The notes under the pieces were generated by a model. The model searched no databases. It had not been told where the DNA came from and saw nothing but the letters and a program-made list of their open reading frames with translations. Positions 8,885 to 17,572 of a stretch of DNA of 64,000 bases are shown piece by piece; the first letter of the stretch is position 1; each line of letters starts with the position of its first letter. The stretch comes from Thiotrichales bacterium (lineage in GTDB: Bacteria; Pseudomonadota; Gammaproteobacteria; Beggiatoales; Beggiatoaceae), in the NCBI GenBank assembly GCA_016745035.1, contig JADGDE010000008.1:1-64000 (forward strand). Direction: 5' to 3'. Made by a program: the position numbers and the translations under genes.

Positions 8885-10944
8885 TTGCTGGGCTGGCATC
8901 TGCCAGTGTAGTCGCTTATCGCAAGAAACAAAGACGGGCAAAATATAAAAATGCCAAAGCTATCAGCAGCGAAGAGTCCTTATTTACCGAATTTAGCGAC
9001 ATACGCGAACAACAAATTCAAGAAATTACCTCGAAAGAAGCCAGCGAAGGGCAGCTAGAACAATCCGAAGTGGACAAAGAAACTAACCACCATTTTCCTT
9101 TTGCTATTGCTGGTTTAAGCTTAGCCACTGCGGGCGCTTTTTCGCCTGTCTTTGGTTTATTGAGTATTCCTGTCAGCATTTATGCTTCGTTACCTATTTT
9201 TAAAGCTGCTTACTATCATGTGATTGAAGAACGTAAATTTCGGGTAGCTGTTTTAGATGCGATTGCCATCACAAGTGGCTTAGTCACTGGCTATTATTTT
9301 GTCACTGCACTGGCAGCAACCGTGTATTACTCTGCGGCAAAATTGCTCAAACGCACCCGCAACAACACCCAAAAAAGCTTGATTAACGTCTTTTCAGGGC
9401 AACCCAGTACCGTATGGCTGGTCAAAGACCAAACCGAAATAGAAATCCCCTTATCAGAATTACACAGCAAAGACATTATTGTCGTTCATGCAGGGGAAAT
9501 CATTCCCGTCGATGGCACGATTATCGAGGGCATGGGCACGATTGACCAACACGCGCTCACAGGCGAGGCGCAGCCAGATGAAAAAGTCGTTAATGATAAA
9601 GTCATGGCTTCCACCGTGGTGTTGATGGGCAAAATTTATATCGAAGTCGAAAAAACCGGTACCGAAACCATTGCCGCGCAAATTGGCGATATTCTCAACG
9701 ACACCACTGAATTTGAACTATCCCTGCAAACCCAAGGCGAAAAAATGGCGGATAAAACCGTGATGCCAACCTTGGCGACCAGTGCGCTGGGGCTGATGAC
9801 CTTGGGCGCGTATAGTTCGGTTGTGATTTTAAGTGCCAATTTCTCCGAGGTAATACGGATAACCACCCCGATTGGAATGCTTAATTTCCTCAACCTCGCC
9901 TCCAAAAATGACATCCTCATCAAAGACGGGCGCTCATTAGAGCTATTAAACAGCATTGACACCGTGGTCTTCGATAAAACCGGCACACTGACCCAAGAGC
10001 AACCGCACTTAGGCGATATTGTCACCGAGGGCGATATTGACGCGGACGAACTGCTAAGCTACGCTGCTGCTGCCGAACACAAACAAAAACACCCGGTTGC
10101 CAAAGCCATTATTGAAGCGGCAGAACAGCGACAACTAGAGATAGCTGAAATTGACGAAAGCCAGTACGAAATGGGCTACGGGATTAAAGTCACCATCGGT
10201 GACAAACTCATCCGCGTTGGCAGCATTCGCTTTATGCAAATGGAAAACATCAGCATTCCCGGCAGCCAAATCCTCGCCCAACAAGCCAGTCACGATTTGG
10301 GCTACTCCACCGTCTTTGTCGCCATTGATAACGACTTGGGCGGCATGTTAGAACTGCGCCCCACCATTCGCCCCGAAGCCAAACAAGTTATCTCCAAACT
10401 CAAACAACGCGGCTTGTCGATTTACATCATCTCCGGCGACCATGAACACCCAACCCGACAACTGGCAGAAGACTTAGGCGTTGACCATTATCTCGCCGAC
10501 ACCCTACCGCAAGACAAAGCCAAAAAAATCGAAGAACTGCAAGCCCAAGGCAAGTCGGTATGCTTTATTGGCGATGGCATTAACGACTCGATTGCGCTGA
10601 AAAAAGCCAATGTCTCGATTTCCCTGCGCGGCGCATCCACCGCCGCAACCGACACCGCGCAAGTGATTTTAATGCAGCAAAGCCTCGAAAAAATTGAAGA
10701 TTTTTTCAATCTGGCAAAATCCTTTGAGAAAAACCAGCATGTCGGTTTAGCGACTACCTTTATCCCCGGCGTGATTTGTATCGGCGGCGTGTTCTTCTTG
10801 CATTTTAGTTTGGTCAACGCCCTGATGCTCTACAACATCAGCGCCATTGCTGGCATCGGTAATGCCCTGAGACCTTTGCTTGGGGGTAAACCAAAAAAAA
10901 CGCCGCCTCAAATTGAGGAAGAAAAAGCGGATACCAAGCTTTAG
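8863..10944 (+). CDS. P1B-like P-type ATPase lacking the CPC metal motif
   Basis: Membrane pump of the P-type ATPase superfamily, closest to heavy-metal (P1B) pumps. The 693 residues carry the TGEAQP actuator motif (about 233), the DKTGT phosphorylation site (about 369), the HP motif of the N-domain (KHPVAKAI, about 409) and the GDGIND hinge (about 570). No N-terminal heavy-metal-associated domain or CXXC is present; instead a membrane helix is followed by a basic and acidic linker (about 20-85). Aligning TTPIG (334-338) with the ATPTA segment of P1B pumps puts Phe-Ser-Glu (327-329) where Cys-Pro-Cys normally coordinates the metal in the sixth helix. The ion is therefore unknown and a non-transport role is possible. 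The start overlaps maf. Confidence 0.8.
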   Translation: MLPIGILIAGLASASVVAYRKKQRRAKYKNAKAISSEESLFTEFSDIREQQIQEITSKEASEGQLEQSEVDKETNHHFPFAIAGLSLATAGAFSPVFGLLSIPVSIYASLPIFKAAYYHVIEERKFRVAVLDAIAITSGLVTGYYFVTALAATVYYSAAKLLKRTRNNTQKSLINVFSGQPSTVWLVKDQTEIEIPLSELHSKDIIVVHAGEIIPVDGTIIEGMGTIDQHALTGEAQPDEKVVNDKVMASTVVLMGKIYIEVEKTGTETIAAQIGDILNDTTEFELSLQTQGEKMADKTVMPTLATSALGLMTLGAYSSVVILSANFSEVIRITTPIGMLNFLNLASKNDILIKDGRSLELLNSIDTVVFDKTGTLTQEQPHLGDIVTEGDIDADELLSYAAAAEHKQKHPVAKAIIEAAEQRQLEIAEIDESQYEMGYGIKVTIGDKLIRVGSIRFMQMENISIPGSQILAQQASHDLGYSTVFVAIDNDLGGMLELRPTIRPEAKQVISKLKQRGLSIYIISGDHEHPTRQLAEDLGVDHYLADTLPQDKAKKIEELQAQGKSVCFIGDGINDSIALKKANVSISLRGASTAATDTAQVILMQQSLEKIEDFFNLAKSFEKNQHVGLATTFIPGVICIGGVFFLHFSLVNALMLYNISAIAGIGNALRPLLGGKPKKTPPQIEEEKADTKL

Positions 10945-10986
10945 CGCCGCTCCACAACGGGGTTTGCGGGGATACAAACCTTAGAC

Positions 10987-11026
10987 TAAGCAAAGACGGG
11001 AGATAGTGTCTATTGTCCCGTGCTTA
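10987..11026 (+). terminator. Imperfect stem-loop downstream of the P-type ATPase
   Basis: TAAGC (10987-10991) and ACGGGA (10996-11001) pair with TCCCGT (11016-11021) and GCTTA (11022-11026), with a four-base bulge. It lies about 45 bp after the ATPase stop. T-rich sequence (ATTTTTCTG) follows about 15 bases later. Nothing else is evident in 10945-11163. Confidence 0.45.
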
Positions 11027-11163
11027 GCTCTTAAGCAAAAATTTTTCTGTCGATATTAGTGCTTATGCCAAGGCAAAAAACGTCGTTGTTGTAATAAAGA
11101 CCACATGAGCTATCCACGCCTAACGAGAAAAGCTGTATTATCGTGGAACTGGGTCAATTTATG

Positions 11164-12075
11164 TTACTCCAATTCCCAAATCGGCGGCGTTCCTATTTTC
11201 TCCAACAAAAAATCAATAAATACACGTACTTTCGCAGTTAAGACATTGGACTTGGGATAAACCAGCCAGATTGCCGATTGGTCATCGACTTCATAGTCAG
11301 GTAAGACTCGTACCAGCGTACCGTCTCGCAGCGCTTGGTGTACACTCCAACAGGAATTCATCGAAATACCCACGCCGGCAATGGTGGCGATGCGCATACT
11401 TGCGCCATCATCACAGATAACGCGATTTTTAGCTTTGGGCGGCGGGAAAGTGCCAGCCACTTTGTCTCCAGCAGCGGATAATTTTTGTGCTGTGCTGTCG
11501 ATGAAAAACAGCATCTGGTGTTCAATCAAATCATCCGGGGTTTGTGGTCTGTCGTAGCGGCTGAGGTAATCGGGCGAGGCGCACAAGATACGTTTGTCAT
11601 CTGCCAGTTTTCGGGCGCGTAGGCTGCTGTCTTCAATGGCATAATTGCGTAGGGCTAAATCAAAACCGCCTTCAATAAGGTTGGCTAGGGTGTCGGAGAG
11701 TTTTAGTTCTAAATTCACACCGGGATAACGTTCCAGAAATTCGGGCAAAATCGGGGCGATGTAAAGTTGGGCAAAAGTGCTGGAGGCGGCAAAACGTAAT
11801 GTGCCGCTAACTTCAACACTGCCTTGTCCTAAGGCAGCAAGTGCGGCTTGTTCTTGTGCCAAGATTTCTCTGGCAAAGGGCAAAAATTCTGCGCCTTCCC
11901 GCGATAAAGACACTTTTCGGGTTGAGCGGTGCAGTAAATCAGCACCAACTTGATGTTCTAATTTGGCAAGCCGCGCACTGGCTACCGCAGGCGCTAAACC
12001 CAATCGCCGCCCCGCTGCGCTGATATTAAGCATATCCGCTGCTATAACAAAGAGTTCTAAACCTTTTGTGTCCAT
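11164..12075 (-). CDS. LysR-family transcriptional regulator
   Basis: DNA-binding regulator of 303 residues. An N-terminal winged helix-turn-helix (about 3-62, with ISAAGRRLGLAPAVASARLAKLEHQVGADLLHRSTRKVSLSREG) precedes a periplasmic-binding-like effector domain (about 90-295). The recognition helix carries an ASA/AV variant of the usual TQPAVS pattern, as in the CrgA/DmlR-like subgroup. It is divergent from the 12207-15814 gene set with 131 bp between start codons, the usual arrangement for a LysR protein controlling the neighbouring operon. The effector is unknown. Confidence 0.93.
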   Translation of the reverse strand: MDTKGLELFVIAADMLNISAAGRRLGLAPAVASARLAKLEHQVGADLLHRSTRKVSLSREGAEFLPFAREILAQEQAALAALGQGSVEVSGTLRFAASSTFAQLYIAPILPEFLERYPGVNLELKLSDTLANLIEGGFDLALRNYAIEDSSLRARKLADDKRILCASPDYLSRYDRPQTPDDLIEHQMLFFIDSTAQKLSAAGDKVAGTFPPPKAKNRVICDDGASMRIATIAGVGISMNSCWSVHQALRDGTLVRVLPDYEVDDQSAIWLVYPKSNVLTAKVRVFIDFLLEKIGTPPIWELE

Positions 12076-12151
12076 GCGTTCCCTTTCTACTTAAGTTTTA
12101 TCAGCATTATATGCAAAAACCGAATTCTGTTGTCTATTTTGGGTGGTTTAA

Positions 12152-12180
12152 TTGTCAGTTTGAATAAAATATAGTGTTAT
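12152..12180 (+). promoter_or_regulatory. Putative promoter of the dehydrogenase/cupin/LLM/SDR operon
   Basis: TTGTCA (12152-12157) and TGTTAT (12175-12180) are separated by 17 bp and point toward the dehydrogenase start at 12207, in the intergenic region shared with the divergent LysR gene. No clear LysR box could be assigned by eye. Confidence 0.4.
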
Positions 12181-12206
12181 ACAGACAAACAAATCAGGAT
12201 AAAACC

Positions 12207-13193
12207 ATGAAAGCAATGATTTTGAATCAATATGGCGACAAGGCGGAATTTCATTTAAGCGACTTACCCCAGCCTGCGGTTAAAGTGGGGCATGTGCTGG
12301 TGCGCATTGCCGCTACCAGTGTCAATACGGTGGACACGATGATTCGGCAAATGGGCAAAGATTTACCATTATCGCCTGACTTGCCTGCGGTGTTGGGGAT
12401 GGACTTTGCCGGGACGATTACAGCAGTTGGCGAAGGTGTTAGCGGTTTTGCCGAAGGTGATGAAGTCTATGGTTGTGCAGGTGGCTTGGCAGATTTACAA
12501 GGTGCGTTGGCGGAGTTCATGCTCGCCGATGCCAAATTGCTTGCCCACAAACCGAAAAACCTGTCTATGCGTGAGGCTGCCGCCTTGCCATTGGTCGGTA
12601 TCACAGCTTATGAAGGTTTGCAAAGGGCGGGGATTCAAGCCGGACAAACCACCTTGGTTCACGGTGGGGCTGGCGGTGTCGGACATGTTGCCGTGCAATT
12701 AGCCAAGCATTTTGGCGCGGATGTTTATGCGAGCGTCTCTGGTGACAAGGCAAAGCAAATAATGGCACAGTATGGTGCAACCGCGATTGATTATAAAACT
12801 GAAAAAGTCGCTGATTATGTTGCCAAGCATACCGATGGAGCTGGCTTTGCTGTTGTTTTCGATTCTGTTGGTGCTACCAATCTCATGAATTCTTTTGAAG
12901 CTGCCGCACTCAATGGACAGGTTGCTACCACGGTATCTTTACTGGAGCTGGATTTGACTCCGGCGCATTTCAAAGGCTTATCATTGCACGTTGTGTTTAT
13001 GCTGATTCCCATGTTGTACGATCATAAACGCGAACAGCACGGTGCAATTCTGACACAACTGGCTGAGATTGCCGATGCAGGTGCATTAAAACCTTTGTTG
13101 GATGAGAGCCGATTTAAGCTTGATGACGTAGGCAAAGCACACGCCCGCCTGAGCAGCGGACAAGCGATGGGTAAGGTCGTGGTGGAAATCTAA
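12207..13193 (+). CDS. Zinc-free MDR-type NADP-dependent alcohol dehydrogenase/quinone oxidoreductase
   Basis: Medium-chain dehydrogenase/reductase, probably reducing quinones or activated alkenes with NAD(P)H. The 328 residues show the GroES-like N-terminal fold ([41 protein letters not shown]) and a Rossmann nucleotide-binding motif [20 protein letters not shown] near residue 160. The cysteine and histidine pattern of zinc alcohol dehydrogenases is not obvious, which favours the quinone-oxidoreductase branch. The ATG at 12207 is preferred over an in-frame upstream codon because CAGGA lies 7 bases upstream and the family N-terminus ([10 protein letters not shown]) begins there. It is the first gene of a four-gene cassette under the divergent LysR gene. 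Confidence 0.88.
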   Translation: MKAMILNQYGDKAEFHLSDLPQPAVKVGHVLVRIAATSVNTVDTMIRQMGKDLPLSPDLPAVLGMDFAGTITAVGEGVSGFAEGDEVYGCAGGLADLQGALAEFMLADAKLLAHKPKNLSMREAAALPLVGITAYEGLQRAGIQAGQTTLVHGGAGGVGHVAVQLAKHFGADVYASVSGDKAKQIMAQYGATAIDYKTEKVADYVAKHTDGAGFAVVFDSVGATNLMNSFEAAALNGQVATTVSLLELDLTPAHFKGLSLHVVFMLIPMLYDHKREQHGAILTQLAEIADAGALKPLLDESRFKLDDVGKAHARLSSGQAMGKVVVEI

Positions 13194-13215
13194 TAAACAC
13201 TTAATAGGAATAGGT

Positions 13216-14043
13216 ATGAAAACTCAATTAGCAGCAATCGCACTCACGGCATTAGCCGTAGTGAACTCAGCTTATGCTGATGGCAACAAACAGCTTGTTT
13301 CAGCATCTGAAGTTAAATGGGAACAGCTTAACCCTGCGCGTGGTGATAAAAGCCCGCAAGCGGGGACGCTGTGGGGCGACCGCAAAGGCACAGTGGCAAC
13401 AGGTTTTTTGGTCAAGTTTGTCGATGGTTTTTCATCACCACCACATATTCACAATGTCTCTTACCGTGGCGTGGTGATTAGTGGTTTGATTCATAATGAT
13501 GACCCTGACGCGGCGAAAATGTGGATGCCTGCGGGGTCTTTTTGGACACAGCCTCAAGGCGAGATACATATTACCGCCGCCAAGGGGGCTACTAATGTCG
13601 CTTTTATCGAAATTGAGCAAGGGCCTTATTTGGTAACACCGGTGGCAGAAGCATTTGATAATGGCGAGCGCCCTGTTAATGTCGATGCAGCAAATCTGGT
13701 TTGGCTCGATGCTGCCAACAGCAAGCAGCTGACACAAGCCACAGACGCACAGCTGGCTTTTTTGTGGGGCAAACCACAGAGCGAACAATTGTATGGGGCA
13801 TTGTTGAAACTGCCCACTGGGTTTAGCGGTGAAATACGCAGCCAAGGGACAGAATTCCGCGCGGTTGTTATCCAAGGTGCAATGCAGTATCAAACCGATG
13901 CAACGGCAACAAAAAACTTGGCAGCCGGCAGTTATTTCAGCTCAAACGGTGCAGCGGTACATCCGTTTTCCTCTGCTACAACACAAGAGAGCATTATCTA
14001 TGTGCGCACCAATGCTCAGTTCGATGTGGTTTCAGAAAAATAG
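13216..14043 (+). CDS. Secreted DUF4437-type double-cupin protein
   Basis: Predicted periplasmic protein of 275 residues. A signal peptide (1-21, ending NSAYA) is followed by two cupin-like halves (about 45-150 and 165-270). The first half carries the possible metal-binding stretch [17 protein letters not shown] and a later GEIHITA histidine. The family is usually annotated DUF4437 and has no firmly assigned reaction. It starts 22 bp after the dehydrogenase and 12 bp before the luciferase-like gene, so it is almost certainly part of the same operon. Confidence 0.82.
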   Translation: MKTQLAAIALTALAVVNSAYADGNKQLVSASEVKWEQLNPARGDKSPQAGTLWGDRKGTVATGFLVKFVDGFSSPPHIHNVSYRGVVISGLIHNDDPDAAKMWMPAGSFWTQPQGEIHITAAKGATNVAFIEIEQGPYLVTPVAEAFDNGERPVNVDAANLVWLDAANSKQLTQATDAQLAFLWGKPQSEQLYGALLKLPTGFSGEIRSQGTEFRAVVIQGAMQYQTDATATKNLAAGSYFSSNGAAVHPFSSATTQESIIYVRTNAQFDVVSEK

Positions 14044-14055
14044 CGTGCAAAGGCG

Positions 14056-15018
14056 ATGGACAACTCAAACTTTCAATCTATCAACCCAGGCTATAACGCC
14101 ACATTTCGTCCTAAGCGTTTAAGCTTAGGTTTGGTCGTGCCGCTGGAAAGTTACGCCGTCGGTGTTTTGCCCAGCATGGAGCAACATATCGAGCGGGTAC
14201 AACTGGCAGAGCGTTTGGGCTTTGCGGCTGTTTGGTTGCGTGATGTGCCGTTTAATGTTCCGTCTTTTGGTGATGCGGGGCAATTATTTGACCCTTTTGT
14301 CTATTTGGGCTTGCTGGCAGGGCAAACGAAAACCATTGCTCTTGGCGTTGCCAGTATCATTTTGCCGCTACGCCATCCTGCGCATGTGGCTAAGGCGGCT
14401 GCCAGTGTTGATGTCTTATCAGGCGGGCGTTTGCTGCTGGGCGTGGCTTCTGGCGACCGTCCCGAAGAATACCCGGCGCTGAATATACCCTTTGCAGAAC
14501 GCGGTGAGCGTTTTCGTGATAGTTTTGCCTATATTCAAAACATGGCGGCAAACGCGCCAGCTTTGAAAAATGCTTATGGCAATCCTCACGATGGCATGGA
14601 TATGTTGCCCAAGCCTATCGCTGGCAAACTGCCAATGCTGATTACAGGCGGCAGCCAACAAGACCCCGACTGGATTGCCCGTCATGGCGAGGGCTGGATA
14701 ACCTATCCGCGCAATATTGACACACAAGCGCGTCTCATTGCCGATTGGCGCACGCGGCTACAGGCGGCGGGCGAGCCGAACAAGCCCGCTGTGCAATCTT
14801 TGTATATTGACTTGCAAGACAATCCCGACGCACTGCCACAGCCGATTCATTTGGGTTTTCGTTCAGGGATTAATCCACTGCGAGCGCATTTAAAATTGTT
14901 GCAAGAAATTGGCATTAACCACGTCGCTCTCAACTTGCGCTTTAATCAAGCTGATATTGAAACCACCCTGCATCATTTGGCTGAGGCTTTATTGCCTGAT
15001 TTTGCCACTAAAACATAG
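14056..15018 (+). CDS. Luciferase-like (LLM class) flavin-dependent oxidoreductase
   Basis: Flavin (FMN or F420)-dependent oxidoreductase with a TIM-barrel bacterial-luciferase fold, 320 residues. Features include LSLGLVVPLESYAVGVLPSM, AERLGFAAVWLRDVPF, FDPFVYLGLLAGQTKTIALGVASIILPLRHPAHVAKAAASVDVLSGGRL and ITGGSQQDPDWIARHGEGW. This fits the group often labelled TIGR03571-family LLM oxidoreductase. The substrate is unknown. It lies in the LysR-linked cassette between the cupin and SDR genes. Confidence 0.88.
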   Translation: MDNSNFQSINPGYNATFRPKRLSLGLVVPLESYAVGVLPSMEQHIERVQLAERLGFAAVWLRDVPFNVPSFGDAGQLFDPFVYLGLLAGQTKTIALGVASIILPLRHPAHVAKAAASVDVLSGGRLLLGVASGDRPEEYPALNIPFAERGERFRDSFAYIQNMAANAPALKNAYGNPHDGMDMLPKPIAGKLPMLITGGSQQDPDWIARHGEGWITYPRNIDTQARLIADWRTRLQAAGEPNKPAVQSLYIDLQDNPDALPQPIHLGFRSGINPLRAHLKLLQEIGINHVALNLRFNQADIETTLHHLAEALLPDFATKT

Positions 15019-15028
15019 AGATAAACCC

Positions 15029-15814
15029 ATGCAAAAAACAATTCTGCTCACAGGTGCAACCGATGGTATTGGCTTAGAAACCGCTAAATTGTTGCTGTCA
15101 CAAGGGCATCATTTGTTGTTGCACGGGCGCAATCCACAGAAATTGGAGGCGGTGGCAAACACATTGGCAAAAATAGGCAAGGTTGAATCTTTTGTCGCCG
15201 ATTTATCCCGTTTGCAGGATGTGGAAGACTTGGCAGCAGCGGTGATGGCACGACACCAGAAGCTTGATGTGTTGATTAACAATGCCGGGGTTTTCAAAAC
15301 CTCACAGCCGATTGCTGAAAATGGCTTGGATGTGCGTTTTGTAGTTAATACCATAGCCCCCTATTTGTTGACACAACGCCTGTTAGCATTGATGGCTGCG
15401 AGTGGGCGCATCATTAACCTTTCTTCTGCGGCTCAATCCCCCATCAATCTCAAAGCACTGAGCACATACACCCCTATGTCAGATATGGAAGCCTATGCAC
15501 AAAGCAAACTGGCAATCACGATGTGGTCGCATAACATGGCACTGAAACTCGGTGAGGATGCGCCTGCGATTATTGCCATTAATCCAGGCTCTATGCTGGC
15601 GACAAATATGGTCAAAGATGCTTTTGGGGTCGATGGCGCGGATGTCAGTATTGGTGCAAATATTTTATTACGGGCGGCATTGGCAGACGAGTTTGCCAAT
15701 GCCACAGGGCAGTATTTCGACAATGATACAGGTCGGTTTGCCGCGCCACATCCTGAAGCCTTGAATATAGAAAAGGCTGCCCAATTAGTACGTGCGATTG
15801 AGCAATGGACTTAG
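15029..15814 (+). CDS. Short-chain dehydrogenase/reductase
   Basis: NAD(P)-dependent oxidoreductase of 261 residues. The cofactor motif TGATDGIG is near residue 8-15, NNAG near 86-89, and the catalytic Ser (NLSSAAQ) and Tyr/Lys (YAQSK) are present. The long spacing between Ser and Tyr resembles retinol-dehydrogenase-like SDRs. The ATG at 15029 is chosen because the Rossmann motif follows directly and AGAG lies upstream; an in-frame start at 14909 would add 40 residues wholly inside the preceding gene. It is the last gene of the LysR-linked cassette. Confidence 0.9.
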   Translation: MQKTILLTGATDGIGLETAKLLLSQGHHLLLHGRNPQKLEAVANTLAKIGKVESFVADLSRLQDVEDLAAAVMARHQKLDVLINNAGVFKTSQPIAENGLDVRFVVNTIAPYLLTQRLLALMAASGRIINLSSAAQSPINLKALSTYTPMSDMEAYAQSKLAITMWSHNMALKLGEDAPAIIAINPGSMLATNMVKDAFGVDGADVSIGANILLRAALADEFANATGQYFDNDTGRFAAPHPEALNIEKAAQLVRAIEQWT

Positions 15815-15865
15815 TGCGTCACATCAATTACCTTAACTAGAAATACTTATATTGGGGCTAGCGCT

Positions 15866-16504
15866 ATGTCTACATCTATTATTTTACTCGGCAGCGGTGG
15901 TCATGCCGAAGTCTTATTAGCACTGACACAAAGTATTGGGATACGCGTGGATGGCATCACCAGTGCGGATAACTCGCAGCAAAGCTTATTGGGTGTGCCT
16001 ATTTTGGGTGATGACCGTTGTTTGCAAGACTATGCCCCACAAACCACGCGCTTGATTAACGGCATTGGCTCAGCTGGTGCGATTAGCTTACGGGCACAAA
16101 TTTATCAGCGTTATCAGCAACAAGGCTACGAATTTTTAAGTTTACAACACCCGCAAGCGAGTTTGGATAACAGCGTCACACTCGGCAAAGGCAACCAAAT
16201 CATGCACGGCGCAACGCTGATTCATGGCGCAAGCTTGGGTGAGAATGTCTTGGTTAATAGCCGTACACTGATTGAACATCATTGCCAAATTGGCGCGCAT
16301 TGTCACATTGCTAGTGGCGCGGTGTTATGTGGGCATTGTCAGTTAGAAAACAATGTTCATGTCGGTGCGGGGGCAACTGTGATTCAGAGCATAAAAATCG
16401 GCGCTGGGGCGGTGGTTGCGGCTGGGGCGGTGGTGACAAAAGATGTGCCAGCAGGCTGCATGGTTGCGGGCATCCCTGCACAAATAAAAATCAAAGCTGG
16501 CTAA
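15866..16504 (+). CDS. NeuD/PglD-family sugar O- or N-acetyltransferase
   Basis: Acetyl-CoA-dependent transferase acting on nucleotide-activated or nine-carbon sugars for surface glycans. The 212 residues have an N-terminal Rossmann-like half (ILLGSGGHAEVLLAL, about 5-80) and a C-terminal left-handed beta-helix of hexapeptide repeats (about 100-205, for example GKGNQIMHGATLIHGASLG and GAGATVIQSIKIGAGAVVAAGAVV), ending in VAGIPAQI. The PglD catalytic histidine equivalent is likely in LIEHHCQIG. Although related to sialic or bacillosamine pathways, the neighbours are not glycan genes; neuA lies at 2383. Confidence 0.85.
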   Translation: MSTSIILLGSGGHAEVLLALTQSIGIRVDGITSADNSQQSLLGVPILGDDRCLQDYAPQTTRLINGIGSAGAISLRAQIYQRYQQQGYEFLSLQHPQASLDNSVTLGKGNQIMHGATLIHGASLGENVLVNSRTLIEHHCQIGAHCHIASGAVLCGHCQLENNVHVGAGATVIQSIKIGAGAVVAAGAVVTKDVPAGCMVAGIPAQIKIKAG

Positions 16505-16671
16505 GCGCATTTCTCTGTGCTTTTTGCTCGCATTTGCGCCAAGGAGTCTGTTATTATAACCGATTAAGCTATAACCATTTAGCGCGTTTTATAGTTGTTT
16601 GGCTACTGTCGGTCTTCCTAGCTATTTGATGCGAGATTTTAATTGAAGTAGAAGTAGAGGAGTCTATCGTT

Positions 16672-16908
16672 ATGCCTTTAACTCACCATCCTTTAGTGAA
16701 AGAATTACCTGAACTCAAAGATAAAATCCATGAAATGAAAATGAATGATCATCATTTTCATCGTTTGATGGAACGTTATGAAGAAGTCGATAAACACATT
16801 TTTCGAATTGAAAGCGACGAAGAGCCAACCAGTGATGTTTATGTCACTGATTTACGCAAAGAACGCTTAAAACTGAAAGATGAATTATACGGTATGCTGC
16901 ATAACTAA
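16672..16908 (+). CDS. YdcH-family (DUF465) small helical protein
   Basis: A 78-residue, highly charged, all-helical protein of the DUF465/YdcH family. Typical stretches are HHPLVKELPELKDKIHEMKMNDHHFHRLMERYEEVDKHI and LRKERLKLKDELYGML. The function is unknown; members are small cytoplasmic coiled-coil proteins. A good ribosome binding site (AGAGGAG) precedes the ATG. The gene stands alone and is followed 20 bp later by a short-form inverted-repeat element. Confidence 0.9.
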   Translation: MPLTHHPLVKELPELKDKIHEMKMNDHHFHRLMERYEEVDKHIFRIESDEEPTSDVYVTDLRKERLKLKDELYGMLHN

Positions 16909-16928
16909 ATTGCGTTTAACGTAATTTG

Positions 16929-17011
16929 CTGATGTTACGCAAAGGTTAAATATCACAGGGCAGGTGAAAACCCCTTATTGTGATAAAAACGGGCTTAGTG
17001 CGTAACATCAG
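16929..17011 (+). repeat. TAACTGA-type inverted-repeat element, short form (83 bp)
   Basis: Begins CTGATGTTACGCAAAG and ends TTAGTGCGTAACATCAG: perfect 13-bp terminal inverted repeats. TATCACA and TGTGATA inside form a second stem. It lacks the T-rich hairpin of the long form. It lies between ydcH and yajC. The rest of 17012-17182 holds only C-runs and the yajC ribosome binding site (TGGAG). Confidence 0.85.
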
Positions 17012-17182
17012 ATGATTTTTTTGGCTATTTAATACAGCAGCGACACCTTGTTTATATGGCAAGATGCGGGCTGAATTTTCCTCTATATCGACAATGACAT
17101 AAGTTCCCCCCCTTTATTTCTCACTATTCCCCCCTTATATTTGAGGGAATTATCCGCTTTTTAATATGGAGTATCTCTACTG

Positions 17183-17506
17183 ATGGATTTTTTCATTGCC
17201 TCAGCTTGGGCGGCAGAGGCTGCACCAGCCCCAGGTTTTGCAGACTTTATCCCCTTAATCGTCCTGTTTGTGGTGTTTTATTTTTTACTTATTCGCCCGC
17301 AAACCAAACGTGTTAAAGAACATAAAGCACTGGTTAGTAATCTTGCCAAAGGTGATGAAGTGGTCACTAACGGTGGCTTGATGGGTAAAGTCAAAGATCT
17401 TGGGGACAATTTTTTACTGATCGAAATTGCCAGTGGCGTAGAAGTCAAAGTACAACGGCAGTCAATTAATAGCGTCATGCCTAAAGGCACGTTAAAAACC
17501 TTATAA
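17183..17506 (+). CDS. yajC: Preprotein translocase subunit YajC
   Basis: Small inner-membrane protein that associates with SecDF. The 107 residues have one membrane helix (about 18-37, DFIPLIVLFVVFYFLLIRP) followed by the conserved RPQTKRVKEHKALVSNLAKGDEVVTNGGLMGKV. It is first in the canonical yajC-secD-secF order. tgt and queA, which commonly precede it, are not here. Confidence 0.96.
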   Translation: MDFFIASAWAAEAAPAPGFADFIPLIVLFVVFYFLLIRPQTKRVKEHKALVSNLAKGDEVVTNGGLMGKVKDLGDNFLLIEIASGVEVKVQRQSINSVMPKGTLKTL

Positions 17507-17512
17507 GATCCC

Positions 17513-17540
17513 ACTTGAATCTGCCGCTGCAGATTCAAGT
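17513..17540 (+). other. Perfect 12-bp stem-loop between yajC and secD
   Basis: ACTTGAATCTGC (17513-17524) and GCAGATTCAAGT (17529-17540) enclose a 4-base CGCT loop, starting 7 bases after the yajC stop. No T-run follows, so it is more likely an mRNA-processing or 3'-stabilising structure setting different yajC and secDF levels than a full terminator. Confidence 0.7.
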
Positions 17541-17572
17541 CTAAAGCCCCGCTTTATTCCCCAAGTGAACAG

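Noticed and set aside
14909..15028. Forty-residue upstream extension of the SDR protein
   Set aside because: It overlaps the preceding LLM gene entirely and precedes the Rossmann motif expected at the N-terminus.
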